A DNA stretch of 64,000 nt, from the NCBI GenBank assembly GCA_040219935.1, contig JAVJUA010000040.1:62001-126000 (forward strand), in the 5' to 3' direction. Within the stretch, counting starts at the first letter, position 1. Each line of letters starts with the position of its first letter. The DNA is from UBA7803 sp040219935. GTDB taxonomy: Bacteria > Pseudomonadota > Gammaproteobacteria > Pseudomonadales > Azotimanducaceae. The position numbers were made by a program, and so were the translations under genes. Below are positions 51,904-60,398 of the stretch, in pieces. The notes under the pieces were generated by a model. It saw nothing but the letters and a program-made list of their open reading frames with translations. It was not told the origin of the DNA and made no database searches.

Positions 51904-53870
51904 GCAGTCACCCCTTCGATCACTGGCAACCGGTCACCGAGCGCGACGACGAGCTCGAGCATGCGCTGACGGCCGCGCACATTCCGTCGCTCATGTGCGC
52001 CATGGTGCACCTGACCGGCGACCCCGGCCTGATGCGCGGCGACATCCGGCCGAGCTCGGAGTTCTTCGGCGATCCGCAGGGCGGACTCACCGAGGCGCAG
52101 CAGGCGCGCGTGCGCGCCATGGCCCTGGACGTGCTGCGCGCCTACCGCGACGGCGGTTGCCGGCGGCCGCCGGTGCCGGACGACGACACCATCCGCGAGA
52201 TGATGTGCTTCGTCACCGGCGAAACGCTGCCCGAGCGCTACGTCGAGTTTCTGGTGTCGGAGCTGTCGCTGCGGGGCGAGGACCCCTACGGCCAGCCGGG
52301 ATTGACCCGGCTGCCGGCCGAGACCCGGCAGAACTTCCGCGTGCTCGTCATCGGCGCCGGCATGTCCGGCATTCTGGCCGCCATCCGTCTCAAGGAGGCC
52401 GGCGTCGACTATCTGGTGGTAGACAAGAACGACGACGTGGGCGGCACCTGGCTCGAGAACGTCTATCCGGGGTGCCGGGTGGACAGCCCCAACCACACCT
52501 ACTCGTACTCGTTCGAACCCAACGACTGGCCCCAGCACTTCTCCGATCAGCCGACCCTGCTCGGCTACTTCCGGCGCGTCGCCGACGAGTACGGCATCCG
52601 TGACGCCGTGCAGTTCGGCACCGAGGTGGAGGAGGCCGCCTTCGACGAGGCCGACCCGCTGTGGCGGGTGACGGTGAAACGCCGTGACGGCAGTCGTGAG
52701 GTGCTCACCGCCAACGCCGTGATCAGTGCCGTCGGCCAGTTGAATCGGCCGCGTTTTCCGGACGTGCCGGGGCAGGACCGGTTTCAGGGGCCGGCCTTTC
52801 ATTCCGCCCACTGGGACCACGACGTGTCGCTGGCCGGCAAGCGCGTGGCCGTGATCGGCACCGGCGCCAGCGCTTTCCAGTTCGTGCCCGTGATCGCCGA
52901 GTCGGCAGCCCAGGTCACCGTCTTCCAGCGCACGCCGCCGTGGATGAGCCCGACGCCCGAGTACTTCCAGGAGATTCCCGCCGCCAAGCACTGGCTGCTC
53001 AACCACGTGCCGTTCTATGCCAAGTGGTACCGCTTCTGGATGTTCTGGCGTACCGCGGAAGGCCTGCTCGAGTCGGTGAAGAAGGACGCCGCCTGGAACG
53101 ATCAGACCCGGTCGGTGAGTGCCAGCAACGATCAGCTTCGGCAGCTTCTCACCGCCTACCTGGCCGAGCTGTGCGGCGACGACCAGGCACTGCTCGCCAA
53201 GGTCACGCCGCGCTATCCGGTGGCCGGCAAGCGCATGCTGCGCGACGACGGCCGCTACCTGCGGGCGCTCAAGCGCAACAACGTCGATCTGGTGGCGGAC
53301 CCCGTGGCCGAGATCACCGAGACCGGCGTCGTGACCGAGAGCGGCGAGCGGGTGGACGCCGACGTGCTGATCTACGGCACCGGTTTCCACGCCAACCGCT
53401 TCCTGTGGCCCATGAAGGTCTACGGGCGCGGCGGCGTCGAGCTGCACGAGCACTGGGACGGCGACCCGAGGGCCTACCTCGGCATCACCATCCCGGGGTT
53501 TCCGAACCTGTTCTGCTGCTACGGCCCCAACACCAACATCGTGGTGAACGGCAGCATCATCTTCTTCTCGGAGTGCGAGGTGCGTTACATCCTCGGCTGC
53601 ATCGAGCTGCTGCTCGAGGAAGGCCATGCCGCCCTCGACTGCCGCGCCGACGTGCACGATGCCTACAACCGCGAGGTGGATGCCGGCAACGCCGCCATGG
53701 CCTGGGGCGCGCCCACCGTCAGTAGCTGGTACAAGAACGCCAAGGGGCGGGTGACCCAGAACTGGCCGTTCACGCTGCTGGAATTCTGGGAGCGGACGCG
53801 GGCGCCGGATCCGGGCGACTACGAGTTCGTCGACCCGGCGGGGGCGGCGCGGCGGCAGGCGCGATCATGA
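51900..53870 (+). CDS. Baeyer-Villiger-type flavin monooxygenase 2
   Basis: A 656-residue paralogue of the monooxygenase on the other side of the SDR gene: FAD loop GAGMSG (152-157), fingerprint FQGPAFHSAHW (295-305), NADPH loop VIGTGASAFQF. Both end in the same ARRQARS. They share very long identical blocks such as GFPNLFCCYGPNTNIVVNGS. The ATG overlaps the SDR stop (ATGA). Substrate unknown; a cyclic or long-chain ketone is likely. It is followed by repeat elements C and D in the same relative arrangement as the first paralogue. Confidence 0.93.
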   Translation: MSSHPFDHWQPVTERDDELEHALTAAHIPSLMCAMVHLTGDPGLMRGDIRPSSEFFGDPQGGLTEAQQARVRAMALDVLRAYRDGGCRRPPVPDDDTIREMMCFVTGETLPERYVEFLVSELSLRGEDPYGQPGLTRLPAETRQNFRVLVIGAGMSGILAAIRLKEAGVDYLVVDKNDDVGGTWLENVYPGCRVDSPNHTYSYSFEPNDWPQHFSDQPTLLGYFRRVADEYGIRDAVQFGTEVEEAAFDEADPLWRVTVKRRDGSREVLTANAVISAVGQLNRPRFPDVPGQDRFQGPAFHSAHWDHDVSLAGKRVAVIGTGASAFQFVPVIAESAAQVTVFQRTPPWMSPTPEYFQEIPAAKHWLLNHVPFYAKWYRFWMFWRTAEGLLESVKKDAAWNDQTRSVSASNDQLRQLLTAYLAELCGDDQALLAKVTPRYPVAGKRMLRDDGRYLRALKRNNVDLVADPVAEITETGVVTESGERVDADVLIYGTGFHANRFLWPMKVYGRGGVELHEHWDGDPRAYLGITIPGFPNLFCCYGPNTNIVVNGSIIFFSECEVRYILGCIELLLEEGHAALDCRADVHDAYNREVDAGNAAMAWGAPTVSSWYKNAKGRVTQNWPFTLLEFWERTRAPDPGDYEFVDPAGAARRQARS

Positions 53871-54345
53871 TCGATTCTTTCTGAAGATCGGTTGCGCAGA
53901 ACACGAGCTGGTGGCGCGGGCGTTCGAACGGCTGGCGTGACTCCGGGCTGAACTTCGTTCAGCTAGGCGCTCGCTTCGCGAGCGCACCTCGGCCGCTCCG
54001 CGGTCCCCTCGCTTCGAAAAGTTGCCTCGCGAAACGCGAGTCAATTTTCGGCGCTCGGCCTCGCTCAGATAGTCTCGCCAGCCGCTCTGACGCCCGCTTC
54101 CCCGACGCGCTTGCACATCCGGGCTCCAGGATGCCCTGCACGTTCATGCATGCCGCCGTGCCGCCGCAATCTTGCAGGCGAGCCGCATCCGCCGCGACAG
54201 GGCGCTGCTGGGCGCGGGATGACGCCGGGTGCGCATGGGGGTGGAAGCCACATACATGACCATCTGAGCGAGGCCGAACGCGGCGGATTGACGCCGCAGG
54301 CGGCAACTCTGCCAAGAGAGGGCACCGCGGAGCGGCCGAGCGTGG
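53871..54345. other. Gene-free stretch with two structured elements (copies C and D)
   Basis: No gene was recognised between the second monooxygenase and the end of the MMPL transporter gene. The stretch carries element copies C (53921-54092) and D (54236-54369), and D runs into the 3' end of the transporter gene. The remaining 54093-54235 holds nothing I can name. Confidence 0.6.
53921..54092 (-). repeat. Structured repeat element, copy C (long form)
   Basis: Outer arms 53921-53942 and 54071-54092 pair with about five mismatches. Perfect inner hairpins are GCTGAAC/GTTCAGC (53947-53963), GCGCTCGC/GCGAGCGC (53967-53985), CGAAAA/TTTTCG (54015-54020 with 54045-54050) and CTCGCG/CGCGAG (54026-54040). 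On the minus strand it reads the same shared core as copies A, B and D and the same long tail as copy B. It starts 50 bases after the second monooxygenase stop. Confidence 0.75.
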
Positions 54346-54369
54346 TCATGTATGTGGCTTCCACCCCCA
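54236..54369 (+). repeat. Structured repeat element, copy D (short form)
   Basis: Outer arms 54236-54262 and 54343-54369 are a perfect 27-base inverted repeat. The middle stem GGCGGA (54282-54287) pairs with TCTGCC (54308-54313) with one G-T pair. The apical stem GCCGC (54293-54297) pairs with GCGGC (54300-54304). Its right arm encodes the last residues of the MMPL transporter on the minus strand, so the left arm is an inverted copy of coding sequence. It has the shared CTGAGCGAGGCCGA and GGAGCGGCCGAG blocks. Confidence 0.75.
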
Positions 54370-56907
54370 GGCGCGACCAGAACGACCCACCGCGCGAAGC
54401 AGCGCCGGCAGCACGATGTAGGTCGCGAGCAGCATCAACCCGATCGCCATCGACAGCAGCAGCCCCACCGACGCGGCGCCCCTGTGGGGGCTGAACGACA
54501 GTGAGAAGAACGTGCCGATGGTGGTGAGCGCGCTGATGGTGACGGCGCGGGCCGTGCTCGACTCGAACACGGCGTCGATGCTGCCGTCGCGGGCGAAGCG
54601 ATGCACCACGTGCACGCCGCTGTCGACGCCGAGCCCGAAGATCAGCGGCACCACCAGGATGTTGGCCATGTTCAGGGTCAGCCCGAACACCTCGGCCAGG
54701 GCGAAGGTGAACAGCAGCGCGAGCGCCAGGGGCGCCAGTACCAGCAGCGGCAGCACCAGGCTGCGGAAGAACACCAGCAGCGCGACGACGATGCCGGCCA
54801 CGGCAATGGCGGCCGCCTGGAGGAAGGCGGTGACCACCACGTCGCCCACGCCCCATTCCACCACCGCGCGGCCGGCGTAGTTGGGTGCCACGGCGGCGAC
54901 GGCGGTGATGAATGCCTCGGTGGCCGAGCGGCTGGCCAGCGTGGTGGCCGGCTCCACAGTCAGCAGCTGGCGGCCATCCGGGGTAATCATGCGGGCGCGG
55001 ACATCGGCGGGCAGGTCGGCCAGCGTGAAGGGTTCGGCCGTGAGCATGGCAGTCAGCTCGGCGAGTTCGGCTGCCAGCTCGGCCTCCAGCCTCAGGTCGA
55101 GGCGCCGAACCTCGACGGGGTTGGCGGCCACCCTGCGCAGGCCGTCCAGCAGGGCCTCGTAGAGCTCGCGCCGCTCCGCCGGCACGGCGTCACCGACCTC
55201 TGCCAGGTAGTCGATGGCGTCGGTCAGCGACACGTCGTGCTGTGCCGGCTGCACCTCGATGGCGGTGATCAGGGACGCCACCGGCGCCAGCAGCGCCTGC
55301 TTGTCGCCCTGGCGCACGGGCAGCCAATCCTCCGGTGCGGAAACGCTCGCCACCTCGGGAAGCTGCAGCAGGCGGCGCTGCAGCTCGGCGGCAGCGTCGT
55401 CGTCGTCGGCCAGCACCGAGATGCTGTAGTCGGTGGTGATGCCCTGGCGCTGCAGCTCCAGCAGCGTGCTCATGGCTTCCGCATCGGCATCGCGCAGGGC
55501 CAGCACGCTGTAGTCGAAGCGCAGGTCCTTGGCCCACCACAGCGCGGCCAGCGCCAGCAGCGCGGTGACGGCCAGCACCGGCAGCGGCGGCAGGGTGCCG
55601 CCGTGCCAGCGTGGCGGCCCGCCGCCCCAGCTTCGCGCCGGCATGCCGAACGCGGCGAACAGGGCCGGTATGAGGGTCAGGGTCAGCGCCAGCGCGATCA
55701 CCATGCCCCCGGCGGAGATGATGCCAAGTTCGCCCAGGCCCCGGTAGGCCGTGGGCACGAAGGCGAGAAAGGCGATGCCGGAGGTCACCATGCACAGCAG
55801 CAGCGCCGGCCCCAGGTCGTCGGCCGCGGTCACCGTGGCCTGCACGTCGGGCGTGCCGGCGGCGTGGGCGTCACGCACCCGCAGCGTGTAGTGCACGACG
55901 AAGTCGACGCCGAGGCCGAAGAACATGATCACGAACATCAGCGCCAGGGTGTTGAAGGTGCCGACGCTGACGGTGGCGAACCCCAGGGTCAGCGCGGTGC
56001 CGGCCAGCAGCAGCAGAAAGATGCCGGCGACGATGCGCAGCGACCGCACGCCGAAGCCGAGGATCACCGCCAGCAGCACCAGCGACACGGTGCCGGCGAT
56101 GCCGATGCCGCGCAGCGCGGCGCCGATCTCCTCGTGGGCCAGCACCACTTCGCCGGTGAGGCGCACGTCGACGCCGTCGGCCACCGGCGCCTCGGCCACC
56201 ACCTCTTCGAGCATGGCGACCAGCTCTGCGCCGGGCAGCGCCTGGTCGTGACGCTGCGCGCCCTTGAGCTGCAGCACCGCGTAGTGCGCGGCCGCGCCTT
56301 CATCGCGCAGCGGCGGAAACGCCTCGATGCGGATGTCGGGCGGGCCGTCGCCCTCGAAGCTGCGTGCCAGCGAGCGCAGCGGGTCGGGCAGCGGCAGGCC
56401 GCTGCCGGCGCTGATCTGATCGGCGAACGTGACCGCGGCGTTGGCGAGCCCTGCGCTGTCGCCCAGCCGCAGCAGCGCGCCGTAGTTCACCTCGACCCCG
56501 CGCAGCCAGGCCGCCAGGGTGTCTTCGTCCAGGTAGTAGAGCCGATGGCGGCGGAAGAACGGGTCGACCCCGGGCGCGTAGACGAACTCAACGTCGGCCC
56601 GCTGCCGTAGCGCCGTCGTCAGCGATTCAGCGGCTCCATCCACGGCTTCGCCATCGCCGCCGGAGACTACCACCACCGCCGTCTGCTGCAGCTCGGGAAA
56701 TGCGGCCTTGAAGTGCTGGTCGTGCTGATACCAGGCCAGGTCGGCGGACGGCCGGATCAGGCGGCTGAGATCGGAATCGATGCGGGCATGGCGGGCGGCG
56801 ACGACGGCCGAGAGCGCTGCCAGCACGGCGATGACGACGAGCGCCGGCCAGGCGTGGCGCTCGATGAAGGCCACCCAGCGCCCGAAAGTCACGTTGCGGG
56901 CGCTCAT
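54346..56907 (-). CDS. MMPL/RND-type transporter
   Basis: An 853-residue inner-membrane protein in the MMPL/HpnN-like branch: a first helix (WPALVVIAVLAALSAVV), a large periplasmic loop, then a block of about five helices (FVIMFFGLGVDFVVHYTLR and PTAYRGLGELGIIS), repeated in the second half (VVPLIFGLGVDSGVHVVHR). The two GLGVD motifs are the proton-relay region. Relatives move lipids such as hopanoids or glycolipids. The start overlaps the GT4 stop by four bases, so both belong to the same minus-strand operon as the SqdB-like gene. Its C-terminus is partly made of repeat element D. Confidence 0.88.
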   Translation of the reverse strand: MSARNVTFGRWVAFIERHAWPALVVIAVLAALSAVVAARHARIDSDLSRLIRPSADLAWYQHDQHFKAAFPELQQTAVVVVSGGDGEAVDGAAESLTTALRQRADVEFVYAPGVDPFFRRHRLYYLDEDTLAAWLRGVEVNYGALLRLGDSAGLANAAVTFADQISAGSGLPLPDPLRSLARSFEGDGPPDIRIEAFPPLRDEGAAAHYAVLQLKGAQRHDQALPGAELVAMLEEVVAEAPVADGVDVRLTGEVVLAHEEIGAALRGIGIAGTVSLVLLAVILGFGVRSLRIVAGIFLLLLAGTALTLGFATVSVGTFNTLALMFVIMFFGLGVDFVVHYTLRVRDAHAAGTPDVQATVTAADDLGPALLLCMVTSGIAFLAFVPTAYRGLGELGIISAGGMVIALALTLTLIPALFAAFGMPARSWGGGPPRWHGGTLPPLPVLAVTALLALAALWWAKDLRFDYSVLALRDADAEAMSTLLELQRQGITTDYSISVLADDDDAAAELQRRLLQLPEVASVSAPEDWLPVRQGDKQALLAPVASLITAIEVQPAQHDVSLTDAIDYLAEVGDAVPAERRELYEALLDGLRRVAANPVEVRRLDLRLEAELAAELAELTAMLTAEPFTLADLPADVRARMITPDGRQLLTVEPATTLASRSATEAFITAVAAVAPNYAGRAVVEWGVGDVVVTAFLQAAAIAVAGIVVALLVFFRSLVLPLLVLAPLALALLFTFALAEVFGLTLNMANILVVPLIFGLGVDSGVHVVHRFARDGSIDAVFESSTARAVTISALTTIGTFFSLSFSPHRGAASVGLLLSMAIGLMLLATYIVLPALLRAVGRSGRAWGWKPHT

Positions 56908-58082
56908 GATCGGCGCGCCTGGCCGATGGCGCCGGCGGGCCGGGGCTGCGCGAGCAGCTCCCCGTAGAGCGCCAGCAATGCATCGACGCAGCGGTCGTGC
57001 CGGAATGCGGCGGCGCGCGTACGGTTCGCTGCGGCCTCGGCGCCGCGCGCCCCGGCATCGTCCAGCCAGTAGTCGATCTTCCCCGCCAGGTCGGCCGCAT
57101 CGCCGGGGCGGAATCGAGCCACGGGGTTGTCGATCAGCGCCGGGCTGGCGCTGGCCTCGGACGCCGCCACGATCACGGCGTTGCCGGTGGCCATGGCCTC
57201 CAGCACCGACATGCCCTCCAGCTCTACGCCGCCGCAGTGCACGAACAGGGCCGCCTGCCTATAGCGCGAGATCAGCGTAGCGTCGTCCACCGGGCCGATC
57301 TCGGCGGCCACGCCGAGCCGCCTGGCCTGCCGGATCAGGTTCTGCTGCTGCGGGCCGGCGCCCGCCAGATGCAGTTGGATTGCGTCGCGATGGCGGCTGC
57401 GCGCCACCGCCTCGACCAGCACCCACTGCTGCTTCTCGCTCGCCAGCCGGCCCACGGACAGAATCTGGATCGGCTCGTCGGGCCGAGCAGGCGGCGCGTG
57501 CTCCACCGCCAGGAAGGCTTCCGGAACGCCGTTGGAGATCACGGTGATCGGCGTGGCAACGCCGTGGGTGCGCAGCAGGCCGGTGGCAAACTCGGATGGG
57601 GCGATCACGCGATCGGCGGCATCGAAGAACCACCGGCGGAACAGGTCGTAAAGGGCCGTGGTCAGCCAGCGGCTGCGCAACCCCAGGTTGTCGAGGATGT
57701 TCTCCGGCTGCACGTGGAACGAGCAGACCACCGGCAGGCCGCGGCGCCGGGCCTCGCGCAGCGCGGCGCGGCCGAGAAAGAACGGATACTGCACGTGCAG
57801 CAGATCGCAGCCATCCAGTGCCTGCCGCAGCCGCTCTCTGGATGGCCGGGCCAGCGGCGAGCGCATACGGTCGATGATGCGATTGACGCCGGGAATGCGC
57901 AGCGGTTCGAAGCTCACCCGCTCCCAGGCGTCATCCACGGCGCCCTCTCCCAGGCTCAGCAGGCGCAACGACACGCCGCGGTCTGCCAGCGCCGCCACGA
58001 AGCGACGGGTCGAGACCACGGTGCCGTTGAACGGGTGATCCCACGGGTCGATCACGATCGCGATGCGGTAGGTCAACGGCAA
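56904..58082 (-). CDS. GT4 family glycosyltransferase
   Basis: A 392-residue GT-B-fold glycosyltransferase. The N-terminal part starts IAIVIDPWDHPFNGTVVSTRRF, and the C-terminal nucleotide-sugar half has ILSVGRLASEKQQWVLVEA, HLAGAGPQQ and the E-x7-E-like ELEGMSVLEAMATGNAVIV. It probably adds a sugar to a lipid or to the product of the nearby SqdB-like pathway. No good ATG exists: the frame begins with TTG at 58082 (or TTG at 58076), with a weak ribosome-binding site, so the start is uncertain. Confidence 0.86.
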   Translation of the reverse strand: MPLTYRIAIVIDPWDHPFNGTVVSTRRFVAALADRGVSLRLLSLGEGAVDDAWERVSFEPLRIPGVNRIIDRMRSPLARPSRERLRQALDGCDLLHVQYPFFLGRAALREARRRGLPVVCSFHVQPENILDNLGLRSRWLTTALYDLFRRWFFDAADRVIAPSEFATGLLRTHGVATPITVISNGVPEAFLAVEHAPPARPDEPIQILSVGRLASEKQQWVLVEAVARSRHRDAIQLHLAGAGPQQQNLIRQARRLGVAAEIGPVDDATLISRYRQAALFVHCGGVELEGMSVLEAMATGNAVIVAASEASASPALIDNPVARFRPGDAADLAGKIDYWLDDAGARGAEAAANRTRAAAFRHDRCVDALLALYGELLAQPRPAGAIGQARRS

Positions 58083-58156
58083 GCTCGCGGGAAGGAACGT
58101 CGAGGGTGCCGCGCGTGGCCTCGCGGCGCAAGCTGCCGCGCCGCTGTCGAGGTTGC

Positions 58157-59164
58157 TCAGAGAATCAGCGTCTTGCCTGGCGCGCCAGGCTCTTCGCGTG
58201 CCAGGCGCGGCAGAAGATAGCCGGGCAGGCGCGCGGCCAGCGCCCGGTGCAGGGTTAGGGCTTCGGCTTCCGGCACCTCGAAGTGGGCGGCGCCGCGCAC
58301 CCGGTCGAGCAGGTGCAGGTAGTAGGGCATGACGCCCACCTCGAACAGCCGCTCGGAGAGGTCGGCCAGCGCGTCGACGTGATCGTTGATGCCGCGCAGC
58401 AGGACGGCCTGGTTGAGCAGCGGCACGCCCGCGCCGCGCAGCCGAGCCGCGGCGTCGGCGACGCTGTCGTCGATCTCGCGGGCGTGATTGGCGTGCAGCA
58501 CCAGCACCGGGCGCAGGCGCGTGCCGGTCAGCCAGCGCAGCAGCGCGGCATCGACGCGCTCAGGCAGCACCACGGGCAGGCGGCTGTGCACCCGAAGCCG
58601 CTGCAGGTGCGGTATGTCGGCCAGCGCCGCGGCCAGGTCGGCCAGCCTGCGGTCGGAAAGGGTCAGCGGGTCGCCGCCGCTGAGGATGACCTCGCTGACG
58701 TCGTCATGGGCGGCCAGATAGTCGAGTGCGCCCCGCCAGCCGTCGCCTGAGGCGTTGACCTCGGCGTAGGGAAACTGGCGGCGAAAGCAGTAGCGGCAGT
58801 GCACGGCGCAGGCGCCGGTGCTGATCAGCAGCGCGCGGCCCTGGTACTTGTGCAGCACGCCGCCGCCGGCCATGGCGCCGCCGTCGCCCACCGGGTCGTC
58901 CACGAACCCGGAAGCGTCCTCGGCCTCGGCGTGCAGGGGAAGCACCTGCCGCAGCAGTGGGTCGTCCGGATCGCCGGGCCGCATGCGGGCGACAAAGCCG
59001 CGCGGCACCCGCAGCGGAAACAGCGCCGCCGCGCGCCGCGCCGCAGGCAGCAGCGCCGGATCGAGATCGAGCAGGGCCAGCAGCTCGGCGGGATCGCGCA
59101 CCCCGTCCGCCAGCAGCTGCTGCCAGCCCGGGCGGGCCGGCGTCAGAGGCAGAGTATCGGCCAT
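58157..59164 (-). CDS. epmB: EF-P beta-lysylation protein EpmB (lysine aminomutase-like radical SAM)
   Basis: A 335-residue radical SAM and PLP enzyme. The cluster motif CAVHCRYC (Cys119, 123, 126) is in the KamA/EpmB form, followed by EVILSGGDPLTLSD. EpmB converts lysine to beta-lysine for modification of elongation factor P; the short length (E. coli EpmB is about 340) favours EpmB over free lysine 2,3-aminomutase. EpmB is usually near efp or epmA, but here it sits between SqdB-like and glycosyltransferase genes. Its start overlaps the region just after the SqdB stop. Confidence 0.9.
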   Translation of the reverse strand: MADTLPLTPARPGWQQLLADGVRDPAELLALLDLDPALLPAARRAAALFPLRVPRGFVARMRPGDPDDPLLRQVLPLHAEAEDASGFVDDPVGDGGAMAGGGVLHKYQGRALLISTGACAVHCRYCFRRQFPYAEVNASGDGWRGALDYLAAHDDVSEVILSGGDPLTLSDRRLADLAAALADIPHLQRLRVHSRLPVVLPERVDAALLRWLTGTRLRPVLVLHANHAREIDDSVADAAARLRGAGVPLLNQAVLLRGINDHVDALADLSERLFEVGVMPYYLHLLDRVRGAAHFEVPEAEALTLHRALAARLPGYLLPRLAREEPGAPGKTLIL

Positions 59165-59168
59165 GGCG

Positions 59169-60398
59169 TCAGCCCGTCGGCCTGCGTTCGCCGTTGCTGG
59201 CGCGGCCATTGGCATGGGATCCACCATCGCCGTCGGCGCGGGTCCAGCGCGACGTGCTGGGGATGCGACTGCGGTCGCAGCGGTGGGCGTACTTGCGGGC
59301 GATCTCGGTCACCTCGACCATCAGCCCCTGCTGCAGGGTGGTGGGGGTGAGGCCGAGGCCCAGCAGGCCCTCGTTGGATGCCGACAGGTCGTTGCGGTCG
59401 GCCTCGCGGCGGGGATTGGGCACGTGCTCGATGGCGACGCCGGTCATGCTCGAGATCATCTCGGCCAGGTCGATCAGCCGATGGGTCTCGGTGAGCTGGT
59501 TCATGATGCGCACCCGGCTGCCGGGCTCGGGCGGGTGGGTGGCGGCCAGCTCGATGCAGCGCACCGTGTCCTGAATGTGGATGAACGCCCGGGTCTGCCC
59601 ACCGCTGCCGTGCACGGTCAGCGGGTGGCCGATGGCGGCCTGCATGAGAAAGCGGTTGAGCACCGTGCCGAAGTCGCCATCGTAGTCGAAGCGGTTGATC
59701 AGCCGCTCGTCCTCGCGCGTTTCCGCGGTCTGGGTACCCCAGACGATGCCCTGGTGCAGGTCGGTGACCCGCACACCGTCGTTCTTGTTGTAGAAGGCGA
59801 ACAGCAGCTGATCCTGGGTCTTGGTCATGTGGTAGATGCTGCCCGGGTTGGCCGGGTAGAGGATCTCCTGCTCCACCTCGGCTCCGGTCTCGGTGGTCAT
59901 TTTCACCGTCAGGTAGCCCTCCGGCAGGCGCACGCCGATGCTGGAGTAGCCGTACACGCCCATGGTGCCGAGGTGCACCAGGTGCACGTCGAGGCCGCTG
60001 TCGACGATGGCGGCCAGCACGTTGTTGGTAGCGTTCAGGTTGTTGTTGACGGTGTAGCGCTTGTGCCACGACGACTTCATGGAGTAGGGCGCCGCGCGCT
60101 GCTCGGCGAAGTGGACGATGGCGTCGGGGGCTTCTCGCACGATCAGGGCCAGCAGCCGCTCGTAGTCTACGGCCACGTCGAGGCGCTCGAAGCCGATCTC
60201 GCGCCCGCTGATCTCCCGCCATGCCGCTCGCCGAACGCTGGGGGTGCTGATGGGCGTCAGGCTCTGCACCTCGAGCTCGTTGTCGATGTTGCGCCGAGCC
60301 AGGCTGTCGACGATGACCACGTCGTGGCCAGACGCCGAAAGGTGCAGCGTCGTCGGCCAGCCGCAGAAGCCGTCGCCGCCGAGCACCAGAATCTTCAT
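59169..60398 (-). CDS. sqdB: UDP-sulfoquinovose synthase-like epimerase
   Basis: A 409-residue NAD-dependent SDR-type enzyme. GGDGFCGWPTTLHLSASGH (residues 7-25) is the SqdB form of the nucleotide loop. VHLGTMGVYGYSS holds the catalytic Thr, and YHMTKTQDQLLF the Tyr and Lys. SqdB makes UDP-sulfoquinovose from UDP-glucose and sulfite, the head group of sulfolipid. AAGGAG lies eight bases before the ATG. It overlaps the GT gene upstream by four bases. Extra residues at the C-terminus (Ser/Arg/Asn-rich) are not usual for the family. Confidence 0.92.
   Translation of the reverse strand: MKILVLGGDGFCGWPTTLHLSASGHDVVIVDSLARRNIDNELEVQSLTPISTPSVRRAAWREISGREIGFERLDVAVDYERLLALIVREAPDAIVHFAEQRAAPYSMKSSWHKRYTVNNNLNATNNVLAAIVDSGLDVHLVHLGTMGVYGYSSIGVRLPEGYLTVKMTTETGAEVEQEILYPANPGSIYHMTKTQDQLLFAFYNKNDGVRVTDLHQGIVWGTQTAETREDERLINRFDYDGDFGTVLNRFLMQAAIGHPLTVHGSGGQTRAFIHIQDTVRCIELAATHPPEPGSRVRIMNQLTETHRLIDLAEMISSMTGVAIEHVPNPRREADRNDLSASNEGLLGLGLTPTTLQQGLMVEVTEIARKYAHRCDRSRIPSTSRWTRADGDGGSHANGRASNGERRPTG

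Noticed and set aside
48363..54369. Reading the four intergenic elements as an insertion sequence or classic MITE
   Set aside because: No transposase gene, no target-site duplication seen, and the arms differ between copies, unlike the constant ends of a MITE.
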